A stretch of 64,000 nt of DNA from Halococcoides cellulosivorans. Lineage in GTDB: Archaea; Halobacteriota; Halobacteria; Halobacteriales; Haloarculaceae. Under the pieces are notes generated by a model. The model made no database searches, had not been told where the DNA came from, and saw only the letters and a list, made by a program, of their open reading frames with translations. Below are positions 35,102-44,000 of the stretch, one piece after another (within the stretch, counting starts at the first letter, position 1; the number at the start of each line of letters is the position of its first letter). A program made the position numbers and the translations under genes. The stretch spans positions 310,001-374,000 of the forward strand of contig NZ_CP028858.1 in the NCBI RefSeq assembly GCF_003058365.1. The letters are read 5' to 3'.

Positions 35102-36175
35102 GTGCGCGTCTGTCACTATCTGGAGTTCGCCGATCGCCTCGCGCGCAGCGGCATCGGCACGAGCGTCGATCACCAGCGCGCGGCACTCGCCGAGACGTCG
35201 ATCGAGGTGACCCGCTCGCCCTGGCGCGGGGGTGGCCCCCGGGGCGGTCTCCGCGCGCCTGCCGGCGCCCGATCGCCGCTGGCCGACGCCGACGTCGTCC
35301 ATCTCAATGTCATCGGCCCGGCCAGCCTCGCGGTCGCGCTCGCGGCCCGCGCCCGGTCGATCCCGCTGGTGCTGCACGCCCACGTCACCCGCGAGGACTT
35401 CCGGGACAGCTTTCGGGGTTCGAACGTCCTCGCCGGGCCGCTCGGGGCGTATCTCAAACGCTTCTACTCGCTGGCGGATCTCGTGCTCTGTCCCAGCGAA
35501 TACACCCGCGAGACCCTCCGCTCGTACCCCATCGACGCGCCGATCCGACCGATCACCAACGGGATCGACATCGATTCCCTCGACGGCTATCGCGAGTTTC
35601 GTGCGTCGACGCGCGCGGAGTACGACCTCGACGGCCTGGTCGTGTTCGCGGTGGGCAACGTCTTCGAGCGCAAGGGCCTCTCGACGTTCGGTCGCCTCGC
35701 CCGCGAGACAGAGTACGAGTTCGCGTGGTTCGGCCCGTACGACTCGGGCCCCCAGGCGAGTGCGACCGTCCGAAAGTGGACGAGCGATCCACCCGCGAAC
35801 CTCACGTTCACGGGGTGGGTCGACGACAAGCGCGCGGCCTTCGGCGCGGGCGACGTCTATCTATTCCCCACGAAGGTCGAAAACCAGGGCATCGCGGTGC
35901 TCGAAGCGATGGCGACCGGGAAACCCTGTGTCCTCCGCGATCTCCCGGTGTTTCGGGAGTACTTCGAGGACGGCGTGGACTGTCTGCTCTGTGAGACCCA
36001 CGACGAGTTTCGAGACGCTCTCGATCGCCTCGCGGACGATCCCGACTTGCGCGAGCGACTGGGCGAGAACGCCCGCGAGACCGCCCGCGAGCACAGCCTC
36101 GACCGGGTTGCGGAGGGCCTCGACGCCGCCTATCGCGACGTGATCGCGGGTGATCCGAGCCCCGAACGGCACTGA
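35102..36175 (+). CDS. GT4-type glycosyltransferase
   Basis: 357 aa, GT-B fold. N-terminal acceptor half contains DADVVHLNVIGPASL and LVLCPSEYTRETL; the donor half has VVFAVGNVFERKGLSTF and the sugar-nucleotide motif FPTKVENQGIAVLEAMATG. Start is a GTG at 35102 with a TATA-like GTTTTGATC about 28 bases before it; longer starts would overlap rnp4. Followed by a second glycosyltransferase, so the pair may build a surface glycan or glycolipid. Acceptor unknown. Confidence 0.85.
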   Translation: MRVCHYLEFADRLARSGIGTSVDHQRAALAETSIEVTRSPWRGGGPRGGLRAPAGARSPLADADVVHLNVIGPASLAVALAARARSIPLVLHAHVTREDFRDSFRGSNVLAGPLGAYLKRFYSLADLVLCPSEYTRETLRSYPIDAPIRPITNGIDIDSLDGYREFRASTRAEYDLDGLVVFAVGNVFERKGLSTFGRLARETEYEFAWFGPYDSGPQASATVRKWTSDPPANLTFTGWVDDKRAAFGAGDVYLFPTKVENQGIAVLEAMATGKPCVLRDLPVFREYFEDGVDCLLCETHDEFRDALDRLADDPDLRERLGENARETAREHSLDRVAEGLDAAYRDVIAGDPSPERH

Positions 36176-36192
36176 CGATCGGCGAACACAAC

Positions 36193-36200
36193 GCATAATC
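36193..36200 (+). promoter_or_regulatory. TATA box of second glycosyltransferase gene
   Basis: GCATAATC about 25-32 bases before the ATG at 36225; supports this start and an independent promoter just after the first glycosyltransferase. Confidence 0.45.
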
Positions 36201-36224
36201 GCGTGCTCGACGAAAGGGCCCACG

Positions 36225-37340
36225 ATGGAGTTGCCCCACGTCGCGGCCTTTACCGACACCTACCTGCCGACGATCAACGGGGTGACCTACACCGTCCAGG
36301 CCTGGCGCGACGCCTATCGCGAGCGCGGTGGGCGCATGGACGTCGTCTATCCGAAGAGTCGCGAGTACGACCCCGAAGACGGCGAACACCCCGTCCGAAG
36401 CCTCCCCTTCCCGTTCTACGAGGGGTATCGCGTGGGGATGCCACGCGTCCCCGATGCGGTCTCCTCGGCGGACATCGTCCACGTGCACTCGCCGTTTGGC
36501 GTCGGGATGAGTGGGCTTCGGGTCGCCCGCAAGGCCGACCTACCGATCGTGGCGTCCTATCACACGCCGACCGGCGAGTACGCCGAGTACATCGCCTCGA
36601 ACGGCCGCCTGGAGCGCACGCTCCGCTCGGCTGCGGACTCCTACGAGCGGTGGTTTTTCGACCGCGCGGACGTGGTGCTCACGCCGAGCGAGCGCACCCG
36701 CGACGACGTTCGCGAGGTCGGCGTCGAGACGCCCGTCGAGGTCGTCCCGAACGGCGTCGACACGACGACCTTCCGGCCCGTCGAGACCGATGCGTTCCGC
36801 GAGCGCCACGACCTGCCCGATGGCCCGCTCGTTGGCTACACCGGCCGCCACGGCTACGAGAAGTGTCTCGGTGACGCCATCGCCGCCGTCGAGGACCTCC
36901 CGGTGACGCTCGTGTTCGGTGGCGACGGCCCCGCACGCGACGATCTGGAGGCCCGCGCGGCGACCAGCGACGCCGACGTGCGCTTTCTGGGCTTTCTCGA
37001 CCGCGAGGAGTTGCCCGCGTTCTACTCGATTCTCGATGCGTTCGTCTTCCCGAGTCCCGTCGAGACCCAGGGCCTGGTCGCCCTGGAGGCCAACGCCTGC
37101 GGGACGCCCGTCGTCGGCGTCGACTCGGGTGCCCTCCAGAACACGATCGACGACGGCGAGACGGGGTATACGTACCCCCCGGGCGATCTCGACGCGTTCG
37201 GCGGCACGATCGAACGCGTTCTCGACGAGCGCGATCGACTCGCCGAGAACTGTCTCGACCGACGCGAGGACATCAGCGTCGAGGCCTCGGTGGCGCGTCT
37301 CGCCGCGATCTATCGCGATCTCTGCCCGGCGATCGCCTGA
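36225..37340 (+). CDS. GT4-type glycosyltransferase (diacylglycerol/lipid glucosyl- or mannosyltransferase-like)
   Basis: 371 aa. FTDTYLPTINGVTYTVQ at the N-terminus is the typical start of GT4 enzymes that transfer to lipids or phosphoinositides; HVHSPFGVGMSG and VVPNGVDTTTF mark the acceptor half; the donor site is FPSPVETQGLVALEANACG. No membrane span, but such enzymes often sit at the membrane surface. The substrate can only be guessed; S-layer N-glycan or sulfated glycolipid synthesis are alternatives. Confidence 0.87.
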   Translation: MELPHVAAFTDTYLPTINGVTYTVQAWRDAYRERGGRMDVVYPKSREYDPEDGEHPVRSLPFPFYEGYRVGMPRVPDAVSSADIVHVHSPFGVGMSGLRVARKADLPIVASYHTPTGEYAEYIASNGRLERTLRSAADSYERWFFDRADVVLTPSERTRDDVREVGVETPVEVVPNGVDTTTFRPVETDAFRERHDLPDGPLVGYTGRHGYEKCLGDAIAAVEDLPVTLVFGGDGPARDDLEARAATSDADVRFLGFLDREELPAFYSILDAFVFPSPVETQGLVALEANACGTPVVGVDSGALQNTIDDGETGYTYPPGDLDAFGGTIERVLDERDRLAENCLDRREDISVEASVARLAAIYRDLCPAIA

Positions 37341-37406
37341 GCGGGGCGGACTCTGCTGGCGGTCCCGACCGCGGACCTTAGGGGCGGGCCCGCCTCAGAC
37401 GAGCGT

Positions 37407-38681
37407 ATGCTCATCACCGACGCACGTCTCGCCGACGGTCGCCGGGTCGACGTTCGGGTTCGCGACGGATCGATCGCCGCTGTTGACGCCGACATCGCAC
37501 CCGATGCCGACGAGCGTACGCTCGACGCCGCCGGGCGAACGCTGCTCCCGGGGGTGATCGACCCGCACGTCCACTTTCGGGAACCCGGGGCCGACCACAA
37601 AGAGACCTGGACGTCGGGGTCGCGCAGTGCGGCGGCGGGCGGCGTCACGACCGTGATCGACCAGCCCAACACCGACCCGCCGACGGTCGATGCGGACGCG
37701 TTCGACGCCAAAGCCGAGCGCGCGCAGGCCTCGCTGGTCGATTACGGCCTGGCGGGCGGCGTCACCGCCGAGTGGGAGCCCGACACGCTGTTCGACCGTC
37801 CGATCGCCGCGCTCGGGGAGGTCTTCCTCGCGGACTCGACCGGCGACATGGGGATCGACGAGGGTCTCTTCCGTGCGGCGCTCGACCGTGCGGCCCGCGA
37901 GGACGTGCTCGTGACCGTCCACGCCGAGGACGCGACGCTGTTCGACGAGCACGCTCGGGACCGCTCCGATGCCGACGCTTGGAGCGCATATCGGACGCCC
38001 GAGGCCGAGTCTCGGGCCGTCGAGCGCGCCGTGGAACTGGCCGCCGACGTGGGGGCCGATCTGCACGTCGCCCACACCTCCACGCCCGAGGCGATCGATA
38101 TCGTCGCCGATTCGGCGGCGACCTGCGAAGTCTCGCCCCATCACTGCCTGCTCTCGCGGGCGGATCTGCCCGACCTGGGCACGCACGGCCGGATGAACCC
38201 GCCGCTACGCTCGGAATCTCGTCGCCAGGCCGTCTTCGAGCGGGTGCGGGACGGTCGGGTCGATTTGATCGCGACCGATCACGCGCCCCATACCCGCGCG
38301 GAGAAAGACGCCGGGATCTGGGCGGCGCCGTCGGGCGTCCCGGGCGTCGAGACCGCGTTGCCGCTCCTGCTTGGCCTCGTTGCGGAGGACGAGATCGCGC
38401 TGGAGCGCGTGGTGGACCTGACGGCGCGTCGCCCTGCCGACCGCTTCGGTCTCGCCGCGAAGGGTGCGATCGAGGTGGGTCGAGACGCCGATCTGACGCT
38501 GGTCGATCTGGACGCGACCGGCGAGATTCGGGCCGCGGACCTGCATACCGCCTGCGAGTGGACGCCGTTCGGGGGCTGGACCGGCGTCCGGCCCGAGTGG
38601 ACGATGGTCCGGGGCGAAGTGGTGTACGAGCGCGAGGGCGATCGCTTCGGTGATCCGGTCGGCGAGAACGCCTGGGCGTGA
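37407..38681 (+). CDS. pyrC: dihydroorotase
   Basis: 424 aa class I dihydroorotase of pyrimidine synthesis (carbamoyl aspartate to dihydroorotate). Metal ligands are seen in GVIDPHVHFREPG, VTVHAED, VAHTSTPEA and LIATDHAPHTRAEK (catalytic Asp). Length fits the AllB-like dihydroorotases. An own weak TATA element lies about 30 bases before the ATG. Last core gene before an AT-rich island. Confidence 0.93.
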   Translation: MLITDARLADGRRVDVRVRDGSIAAVDADIAPDADERTLDAAGRTLLPGVIDPHVHFREPGADHKETWTSGSRSAAAGGVTTVIDQPNTDPPTVDADAFDAKAERAQASLVDYGLAGGVTAEWEPDTLFDRPIAALGEVFLADSTGDMGIDEGLFRAALDRAAREDVLVTVHAEDATLFDEHARDRSDADAWSAYRTPEAESRAVERAVELAADVGADLHVAHTSTPEAIDIVADSAATCEVSPHHCLLSRADLPDLGTHGRMNPPLRSESRRQAVFERVRDGRVDLIATDHAPHTRAEKDAGIWAAPSGVPGVETALPLLLGLVAEDEIALERVVDLTARRPADRFGLAAKGAIEVGRDADLTLVDLDATGEIRAADLHTACEWTPFGGWTGVRPEWTMVRGEVVYEREGDRFGDPVGENAWA

Positions 38682-38973
38682 CGGGTCCACCTACGATCTC
38701 GGTCCTCCTCTACCCAGACGAGACTGCTGACCGACGCGTGCCGCCCTGGTCGATTTCTTGAGACCACCCACTCCCCTGGCCAAGCGGACTACTGGTTTAT
38801 CGGGGGGCTGACCAATTACATTTCTTCAGGGGCATCGTCGAGACTGATCAGAACGACAGCGAATCATATGAAACGATGCATTGGGAAGTCACCGCTCATA
38901 CTGGTTGTATATTGTATTGGTTGTCTCAAATTGCGAAAGGGACTTATGAATGCATTGCGTTGAGTGAGACAAC
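38682..38973. other. spacer at the left edge of the AbiE-like island
   Basis: 292 bases in which the GC content falls stepwise. It holds the operator/promoter of the 38974 gene at its right end. No gene or transposase seen. Confidence 0.5.
38920..38973 (+). promoter_or_regulatory. promoter framed by perfect inverted repeats
   Basis: GTTGTCTCA at 38920-38928 and its exact complement TGAGACAAC at 38965-38973, the second arm touching the ATG. Between them a TATA-like CTTATGAA (38943-38950) is ~25-30 bases before the start. A protein bound to both arms would cover the whole core promoter; this is the arrangement expected for autorepression by the HTH protein encoded just downstream. Confidence 0.75.
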
Positions 38974-39924
38974 ATGATCGGTGAGAGCCAACTACGGCTC
39001 CTATCATATCTCGCAACTGAATCCAATTCGGAGGTACCGATTAGTACCCTCGCTGATCAACTTGGGTGGAGTACTGGGCACACATCGCGAATCGTCTCCG
39101 ATCTAGAAGCACGAGGATGCATCCGAACCACTGAATCAGGACGTCACAAGTTGACTAAGCTCTCTGATATCGAACCGGTTGCACAGCTCCAGGCTCTCAT
39201 GACCGAATACGGCCACGTAGACTTTCCTCAACTCGTGGCTGGTTCTGGACTGCGACTGCTCTACTATCTAGATCGTCGCCGGACCGCGACCGAACTCGCC
39301 GAAGTGAGCGACCTCAGCCGTGCGACGGTCTACCGTCGATTAAACGACTTACAGGCAGTCGGGATCATCGGTAAGTCAAAATCACACTACGAGCTTAACG
39401 ACCCCTTCTCGAAGCTATCGTCGATCGCACGGGGATTGGCGCATCATGAGCACCGTCGAGAAGCTGAACGTCGTGCAGACAGGGTGAATATTCTCTGGGA
39501 GACCCACGAAGAATACCTCTTTGCGTCCGATAGTGAACTTGACCGTGACGGGTTCTTTCTAACCGGCCCCTCACTCTTCGCCGAGTTCGACATCCCCCTC
39601 CTCACACGAAATCGGCGACATTACTTCCATTCCGACCGGATTACCGGAGTTTCGTCGGCGGACTTGGTCTGTCATACGCTACTGATCGACGACGACTCTC
39701 GCTATCGAACCTACTGTCTTCTCCTCATCCAGCGAGAAACAATTGGATGGACGACGCTACGGGAGCGCGCGAAATATTACGAACAAGAAGCAGATATCGA
39801 CTTACTGACGATCATTACCGACCTCGTTGCATATCTGGAGACTGGGGGGCGGATACCCTCTGACCGCCTTCCCTCATGGGAAGACTTCAAAAGTACCGCC
39901 GCAGACTACGAGATTAACGTATGA
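38974..39924 (+). CDS. double winged-helix regulator, AbiEi-like antitoxin candidate
   Basis: 316 aa. Two helix-turn-helix domains: residues ~5-60 (VPISTLADQLGWSTGHTSRI, MarR-like) and ~90-140 (ATELAEVSDLSRATVYRRLN). The C-terminal ~170 residues (from SKLSSIARGLAHHEH) are mixed alpha/beta with no family I know. The stop overlaps the start of the nucleotidyltransferase gene (ATGA), so the two are coupled. Regulator-then-NTase order and inverted repeats at its promoter resemble AbiE toxin-antitoxin systems. Low-GC codon use. Confidence 0.75.
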   Translation: MIGESQLRLLSYLATESNSEVPISTLADQLGWSTGHTSRIVSDLEARGCIRTTESGRHKLTKLSDIEPVAQLQALMTEYGHVDFPQLVAGSGLRLLYYLDRRRTATELAEVSDLSRATVYRRLNDLQAVGIIGKSKSHYELNDPFSKLSSIARGLAHHEHRREAERRADRVNILWETHEEYLFASDSELDRDGFFLTGPSLFAEFDIPLLTRNRRHYFHSDRITGVSSADLVCHTLLIDDDSRYRTYCLLLIQRETIGWTTLRERAKYYEQEADIDLLTIITDLVAYLETGGRIPSDRLPSWEDFKSTAADYEINV

Positions 39925-40760
39925 CCTCCCGTGCTCGATTCGACCGTGACTATATTGAAATGGAACTACATCGAATCGCTGAACACCTCAAAATGGAGGT
40001 CGATGCATATCTCATTGGCGGGGGCGCAATGTCGTTTCGCGATCTCAAGGACACGACCAAAGACATCGACCTCGTTGTAGCAAACGAAGAGGCGTTTTGC
40101 CGTCTTATGGGGACGCTTCGAGATCTGGGCTACGAAGTGGTCTCCGATCTCGGTGAGGAGTACGAGAATCTGGGAGCCCGTCACTGCGTACGGAATGAGG
40201 AAGGCTGTCAACTCGATTTGTTTCACTGCCAGATCGCGAATAAACTGGTCTTCAGTGACGGAATGAAAGAACGGAGTGAAGAATTCTTATCGAGGCAGTC
40301 CCTCTCCATCGGACTCGTCTCTCTTGACGATATCTTTCTGTTCAAATCAGTCGCGGAGCGCCCGGATGATATCGGAGACATGGCGACACTCGTCCAGTCT
40401 GGTCTAGATTTTGATACAATCGAACGAGAGATCGCTACACAGGTCGATCTCATCGGCGGTGAGAGGTTCGTTACTGTCATTTCTGAATCGCTGGAAAAGC
40501 TAGACGAACAGGCAGGAATACAAACGCCTCTCGACGATACGATTCACGACTACTACGAACGGTACATGGAGGGGTACGAGCTTCGTATGAACCTAGATGT
40601 GGAGACACCAAAGACGGTTCCAGAGTTAGCGACCGAGTTGGGGGTCTCTGAGGAAGAAGTTAACCATCGATTTGAGTATCTTGAGAAATATGGCTTTGCA
40701 AAACGGACCAGCGATGGAATTCTCGACACAGGCGACCGAGACAAATTCAAACGCTCCTGA
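39921..40760 (+). CDS. nucleotidyltransferase, AbiEii-like toxin candidate, with C-terminal winged helix
   Basis: 279 aa. Pol-beta-type NTase motif: YLIGGGAMSFRD (GGG 33-35, S38), then TTKDIDLVVAN with D48 and D50 as metal ligands, and a third carboxylate D99 in CQLDLFH. Residues ~225-279 (VPELATELGVSEEEVNHRFE) look like an added winged helix, which classical AbiEii toxins lack. In known AbiE systems the NTase is the toxin. No HEPN partner is nearby. Toxin role is inference; the fold is well supported. Confidence 0.77.
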   Translation: MTSRARFDRDYIEMELHRIAEHLKMEVDAYLIGGGAMSFRDLKDTTKDIDLVVANEEAFCRLMGTLRDLGYEVVSDLGEEYENLGARHCVRNEEGCQLDLFHCQIANKLVFSDGMKERSEEFLSRQSLSIGLVSLDDIFLFKSVAERPDDIGDMATLVQSGLDFDTIEREIATQVDLIGGERFVTVISESLEKLDEQAGIQTPLDDTIHDYYERYMEGYELRMNLDVETPKTVPELATELGVSEEEVNHRFEYLEKYGFAKRTSDGILDTGDRDKFKRS

Positions 40761-40979
40761 GTGGGGCTAGAACGACAACAAACGTAGGTACCCAGCATAC
40801 TCATCTGCTGATGGCATTTTCACAATCGTCAAGTACCCATCCCTGACCAAAATCTGTCGAAAGTGGTTCTTGCGGAGACGAAATCAGCGGAAACATAGAA
40901 CAGCACCGGGTGAACCTGCCAGACAATAGCGTTCCGTCAGATCTTGCCGTCTTGGATATATATTGTAGTGCTGGGGACC
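40761..40979. other. spacer at the right edge of the AbiE-like island
   Basis: 219 AT-rich bases between two convergent genes. TATA-like TATATATTG near 40957-40965 points into no recognisable gene. No repeat matching the left edge was found. Confidence 0.45.
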
Positions 40980-41675
40980 TTAAATCTCATCTAGCCGCCG
41001 GACGTGATCGCTGTGCTCCGCGCCGGTCTGGTCGCGAAGCGTCGCGGGGTCGGTCTCACCGTTCGCATTCACCAGATACAGCCGGCCGTTCGTGTCGCCG
41101 TACACCGACTGGAAGTCGTAGACCAGCCCGTAGACCGCGACTGCGTCGGGTACGTCCCCGCTCGCACGCAGGAACTCGACCTGGCGGTCGACGTTGTACT
41201 CGACGAGTTGGTCGACCAGCGATGCTTTCCGTTCGGAGTCGATTCGATCGTCGTTGAGGCCGTCCTCGACGATCGGGACGAGCGCCTCGACCCACTTCTC
41301 GATGCCCGCGGGCTGGTCGGATGCGCCCGACTGCACGGCCTCCAGCGCGGCGGTGACCGCGCCACACCCGGTGTGGCCGACCACGAGCGCGACCCGGGTC
41401 CCGGTGTGAGCGATCGGGTAGAGCACGCTGCCGTCGATCACCCACTCGCCGTCCACCAGATCGCGCACCTGATTGCCGATCGTACTCGGGGTGAACAGCC
41501 AGCCTGGGTCGACAGCGTCGACCATCCCGGTCTGTGAGACCCGCGAGTCCGAACAGCACATCGACACCGCCGCGGGGGCCTGGCCCGACTGGACGTCGTC
41601 GAACTGGTCGTCGGGCAGCGATTGGACGTGGCGGTCGTTGCGCGCGAGGATCTCGTCGAGTGTCGTCTCGACCAT
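40980..41675 (-). CDS. beta-class carbonic anhydrase
   Basis: 231 aa zinc enzyme for CO2/bicarbonate conversion. Zinc ligands and dyad: MCCSDSR (C41, D43, R45) and VVGHTGCGAV (H101, C104). Cytoplasmic, no signal. A long C-terminal part after residue 150 carries NVDRQVEFLRASGD and YGLVYDFQSVYGD. ATG at 41675; the open frame upstream overlaps the divergent lipoprotein gene and is not real. Confidence 0.92.
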   Translation of the reverse strand: MVETTLDEILARNDRHVQSLPDDQFDDVQSGQAPAAVSMCCSDSRVSQTGMVDAVDPGWLFTPSTIGNQVRDLVDGEWVIDGSVLYPIAHTGTRVALVVGHTGCGAVTAALEAVQSGASDQPAGIEKWVEALVPIVEDGLNDDRIDSERKASLVDQLVEYNVDRQVEFLRASGDVPDAVAVYGLVYDFQSVYGDTNGRLYLVNANGETDPATLRDQTGAEHSDHVRRLDEI

Positions 41676-41755
41676 ACCGGCGTTCGCCCCGGGCCGGCCT
41701 TCGGTGTTTGGGGTCCGGCGATCCCGACCGAAGTTTGGACGGACCCCGAACGGAG

Positions 41756-41769
41756 TTTGAAAAATATAC
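41756..41769 (+). promoter_or_regulatory. TATA promoter of the thioredoxin-like lipoprotein
   Basis: TTTGAAAAATATAC, 27-40 bases before the ATG at 41796, within the divergent spacer shared with carbonic anhydrase. Confidence 0.6.
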
Positions 41770-41795
41770 TTTCGTTGATCGGTCGAACGACGGGT

Positions 41796-42479
41796 ATGCA
41801 CGACGAACGCGATCTGACGCGACGACGGACCCTGATCGGTGCCGGGGCGACGAGCGCGAGTCTCCTCGCTGGCTGTCTGGGGCGTGGTGAGGAGTCCACC
41901 GGCGAGGACCGGACGACCGACGGCACGGAGACGGCGACGACCGGGGACGGCACGAGTGCGACGACCGCCGCACCGACCACCGAGACGCCCCTGGAGTGTC
42001 GTGGGGATCCGACGCTGCCCGCCGACGCTGAGTCTGCCGAGAACGGCGCCGCCGATGGCTCCACGGACGCCGACTGGCAGGAGATGGAACTCACGAGCGT
42101 CCGGTGTGCGGACCCGTTCACGATCGGCAGTCTCGACCCGCCGGTCGTCGTCGAGACGTTCGCGGTCTGGTGTCCGACCTGTTCGGCCCAACAACAGAAC
42201 ATGCGTGACCTGGAGGGCGTCACGCGGGTGAGCCTCAACGTCGACCCGAACGAATCGCGCGATATCGTCCGCGAACACGCCGCCGGCAACGGGTTCGACT
42301 GGCGATACGCCATCGCGCCCGAACCGATGACCTCGGCGCTGATCGACGCTTTCGACGGGGCGATCGTCCACCCGCCGAGCACGCCGATCGTCGTGGTCTG
42401 TGCGGACGGATCGACGATCTACCGCTCGGGCAGTCTGAAGAGTGCCGACGAGATCGAATCGCTCGCGGCCGAGTGCTGA
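41796..42479 (+). CDS. thioredoxin-like lipoprotein with Tat signal
   Basis: 227 aa. Twin-arginine signal (TRRRTLIGAGATSASLLAG) with lipobox Cys27, a long threonine-rich surface linker (30-65), then a thioredoxin fold with redox pair CPTC at C126-C129 in ETFAVWCPTCSAQQQ and a cis-Pro region STPIVVV. It faces outside, lipid-anchored. The next gene, a CcdA-like electron carrier, overlaps its stop (TGATG), so the pair likely moves reducing power across the membrane to extracytoplasmic thiols. Confidence 0.9.
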   Translation: MHDERDLTRRRTLIGAGATSASLLAGCLGRGEESTGEDRTTDGTETATTGDGTSATTAAPTTETPLECRGDPTLPADAESAENGAADGSTDADWQEMELTSVRCADPFTIGSLDPPVVVETFAVWCPTCSAQQQNMRDLEGVTRVSLNVDPNESRDIVREHAAGNGFDWRYAIAPEPMTSALIDAFDGAIVHPPSTPIVVVCADGSTIYRSGSLKSADEIESLAAEC

Positions 42480-43150
42480 TGGTCCTCGGATCGATCGTGA
42501 CGGCGTTCGGGTTGGGGCTGGCGACGCCGCTGACGGCCGTGTGTGTTATCCCACTCTACCCGGGCTTTCTCGCCTTCCTGGCCGATCAGGGCGAAAATGC
42601 CCCCTCGGTCGCGACGCTCGGTGCGCTCGTCGCGACGGGCGTGATCGGCACCATGGCCGCCATCGGCGTCCTCTTCACGACCGTCCTGGAGACGTCACTG
42701 ACCCGCGTCGTCGAGGTCCTCTCGCCGCCAGCGTTCGCCCTGCTGGGTCTGCTCGGAATCGCACTGATCGTGGGGTTCGACCCCCAGGCCCGCCTGCCGA
42801 GCGTCGAGCCACCCCAGTCCCGCCGGCCCGGCCTGTCGGCGCTGGCCTACGGCGCTTTCTTCGCGGCGATCGTGTTGCCCTGCAATCCGGCCTTTATCGC
42901 GGTGTTTTTCGCCCGTGCGACGCTGATCGCGGACCCCGTCCGGAGCCTCCTCAACTTCCTGTCCTTTGGCGTCGGCATGGCCGCGCCGCTGCTCGCGCTC
43001 GCGGTCGTCTCCGAGGCGGCCCGTGATCGCGTGCTCGGGACGCTCACGGCTCACCGGCGCGCGGTCGACGTGGGGTCGGGCCTGCTGCTCGTCGGCGTCG
43101 CGGCCTATTACCTGCTGGCGGTCTTCGAGGTCGCCGGCCCGCTGGGCTGA
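42479..43150 (+). CDS. CcdA/DsbD-family transmembrane thiol-electron carrier
   Basis: 223 aa with six membrane helices. Two single Cys face each other in the typical positions: VCVIPLYPGFLAFL in TM1 and VLPCNPAFIAVFF in TM4 (Cys-x-x-Pro-like), as in CcdA. Takes electrons from cytoplasmic thioredoxin and passes them to an outer thioredoxin-like partner, here almost surely the preceding lipoprotein, to which it is translationally coupled. Confidence 0.88.
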   Translation: MVLGSIVTAFGLGLATPLTAVCVIPLYPGFLAFLADQGENAPSVATLGALVATGVIGTMAAIGVLFTTVLETSLTRVVEVLSPPAFALLGLLGIALIVGFDPQARLPSVEPPQSRRPGLSALAYGAFFAAIVLPCNPAFIAVFFARATLIADPVRSLLNFLSFGVGMAAPLLALAVVSEAARDRVLGTLTAHRRAVDVGSGLLLVGVAAYYLLAVFEVAGPLG

Positions 43151-43234
43151 TCGGGGGCCGATGCCCCCAAGCCCGTCGCGGTCGGCGATCGACACAAGCC
43201 AGAGGGTTTTGTCCGCGCCGGCCCAACGCCGATC

Positions 43235-43948
43235 GTGCGCGAACTCGCCTTCGCTCTGGAGTACGACCCCGGGTGTAACGCCGTCGCGGACGCGCTGGCG
43301 GCCCACCCCGACGCCCGGATCCGCTCGCTGTCGGTCCACGTCACCGACGACCGCCTCTGGCGGGTCGATCACGCCACCGGGGGGAGCGACGCCCTCGCCG
43401 CCATCGAATCGGCCTTTCGCGACGCCGACTACTACGCCGACTGTCTCGCGACCGACGACTGCGGAGCGACACAGACCACCGACGTGCTCGACCGCTCGGA
43501 TGACACGCTCGTGCTCTTCTCGTACTGGGAGCGCTCGCCGGTCTGTGTCTCGGTGCCACACCTCGCACGCGATCACCTCGGGGACGGCCTCCTGTTCGAT
43601 ACGCGCCACGAGCAACGCCACTACACCTGGCGGATCATCCACTCGGGTGAGGGCGATGAGAGTGCCTTCTTCGGGGCGCTGGAGGACGCTCTGGGGGAGT
43701 GTGCCGCCATCGAGATGCTCCGCTCGGGCGCGACGGCGGCGACCGACGCCGAGATGCCGGCCGAACAACGGGCGGCGCTCCGGGCCGCCGTCGAACACGG
43801 CTACTACGAGACGCCCCGCGAGGTGGACGTGAGCGATCTGGCCGCCCATCTCGACGTGCCTCGATCGACGCTGAATTATCGATTGCGCCGCGCAGAGGCC
43901 CACCTCGCGACCCAGTTCGTCGACCGACAGCGGCCGACCCACGATTGA
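43235..43948 (+). CDS. Bat-type HTH-10 transcriptional regulator
   Basis: 237 aa. The C-terminal ~55 residues are an HTH-10 domain: LRAAVEHGYYETPREVDVSD then LAAHLDVPRSTLNYRLRRAE, shared with the bacterio-opsin activator family. The N-terminal ~170 residues are a ligand- or metal-sensing domain with several Cys and His (ADCLATDDCG, VCVSVPHLARDH). GTG start. Immediately before the P-type ATPase gene, whose promoter carries a palindrome; metal-responsive control is inferred. Confidence 0.85.
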   Translation: MRELAFALEYDPGCNAVADALAAHPDARIRSLSVHVTDDRLWRVDHATGGSDALAAIESAFRDADYYADCLATDDCGATQTTDVLDRSDDTLVLFSYWERSPVCVSVPHLARDHLGDGLLFDTRHEQRHYTWRIIHSGEGDESAFFGALEDALGECAAIEMLRSGATAATDAEMPAEQRAALRAAVEHGYYETPREVDVSDLAAHLDVPRSTLNYRLRRAEAHLATQFVDRQRPTHD

Positions 43949-43964
43949 GTTGGAACGTTCCAAC
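43949..43964 (+). promoter_or_regulatory. 16-base perfect palindrome before the P-type ATPase gene
   Basis: GTTGGAACGTTCCAAC is its own reverse complement. It ends five bases before a TATA-like GCTTATCG (43969-43976), which is 25-32 bases before the ATG at 44001, so it covers the BRE/upstream edge of the promoter. Probable operator for a metal-responsive regulator, perhaps the neighbouring HTH-10 protein. Confidence 0.75.
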
Positions 43965-44000
43965 CAAGGCTTATCGATCTCTCGCTCCTGCGTTCTCGTA

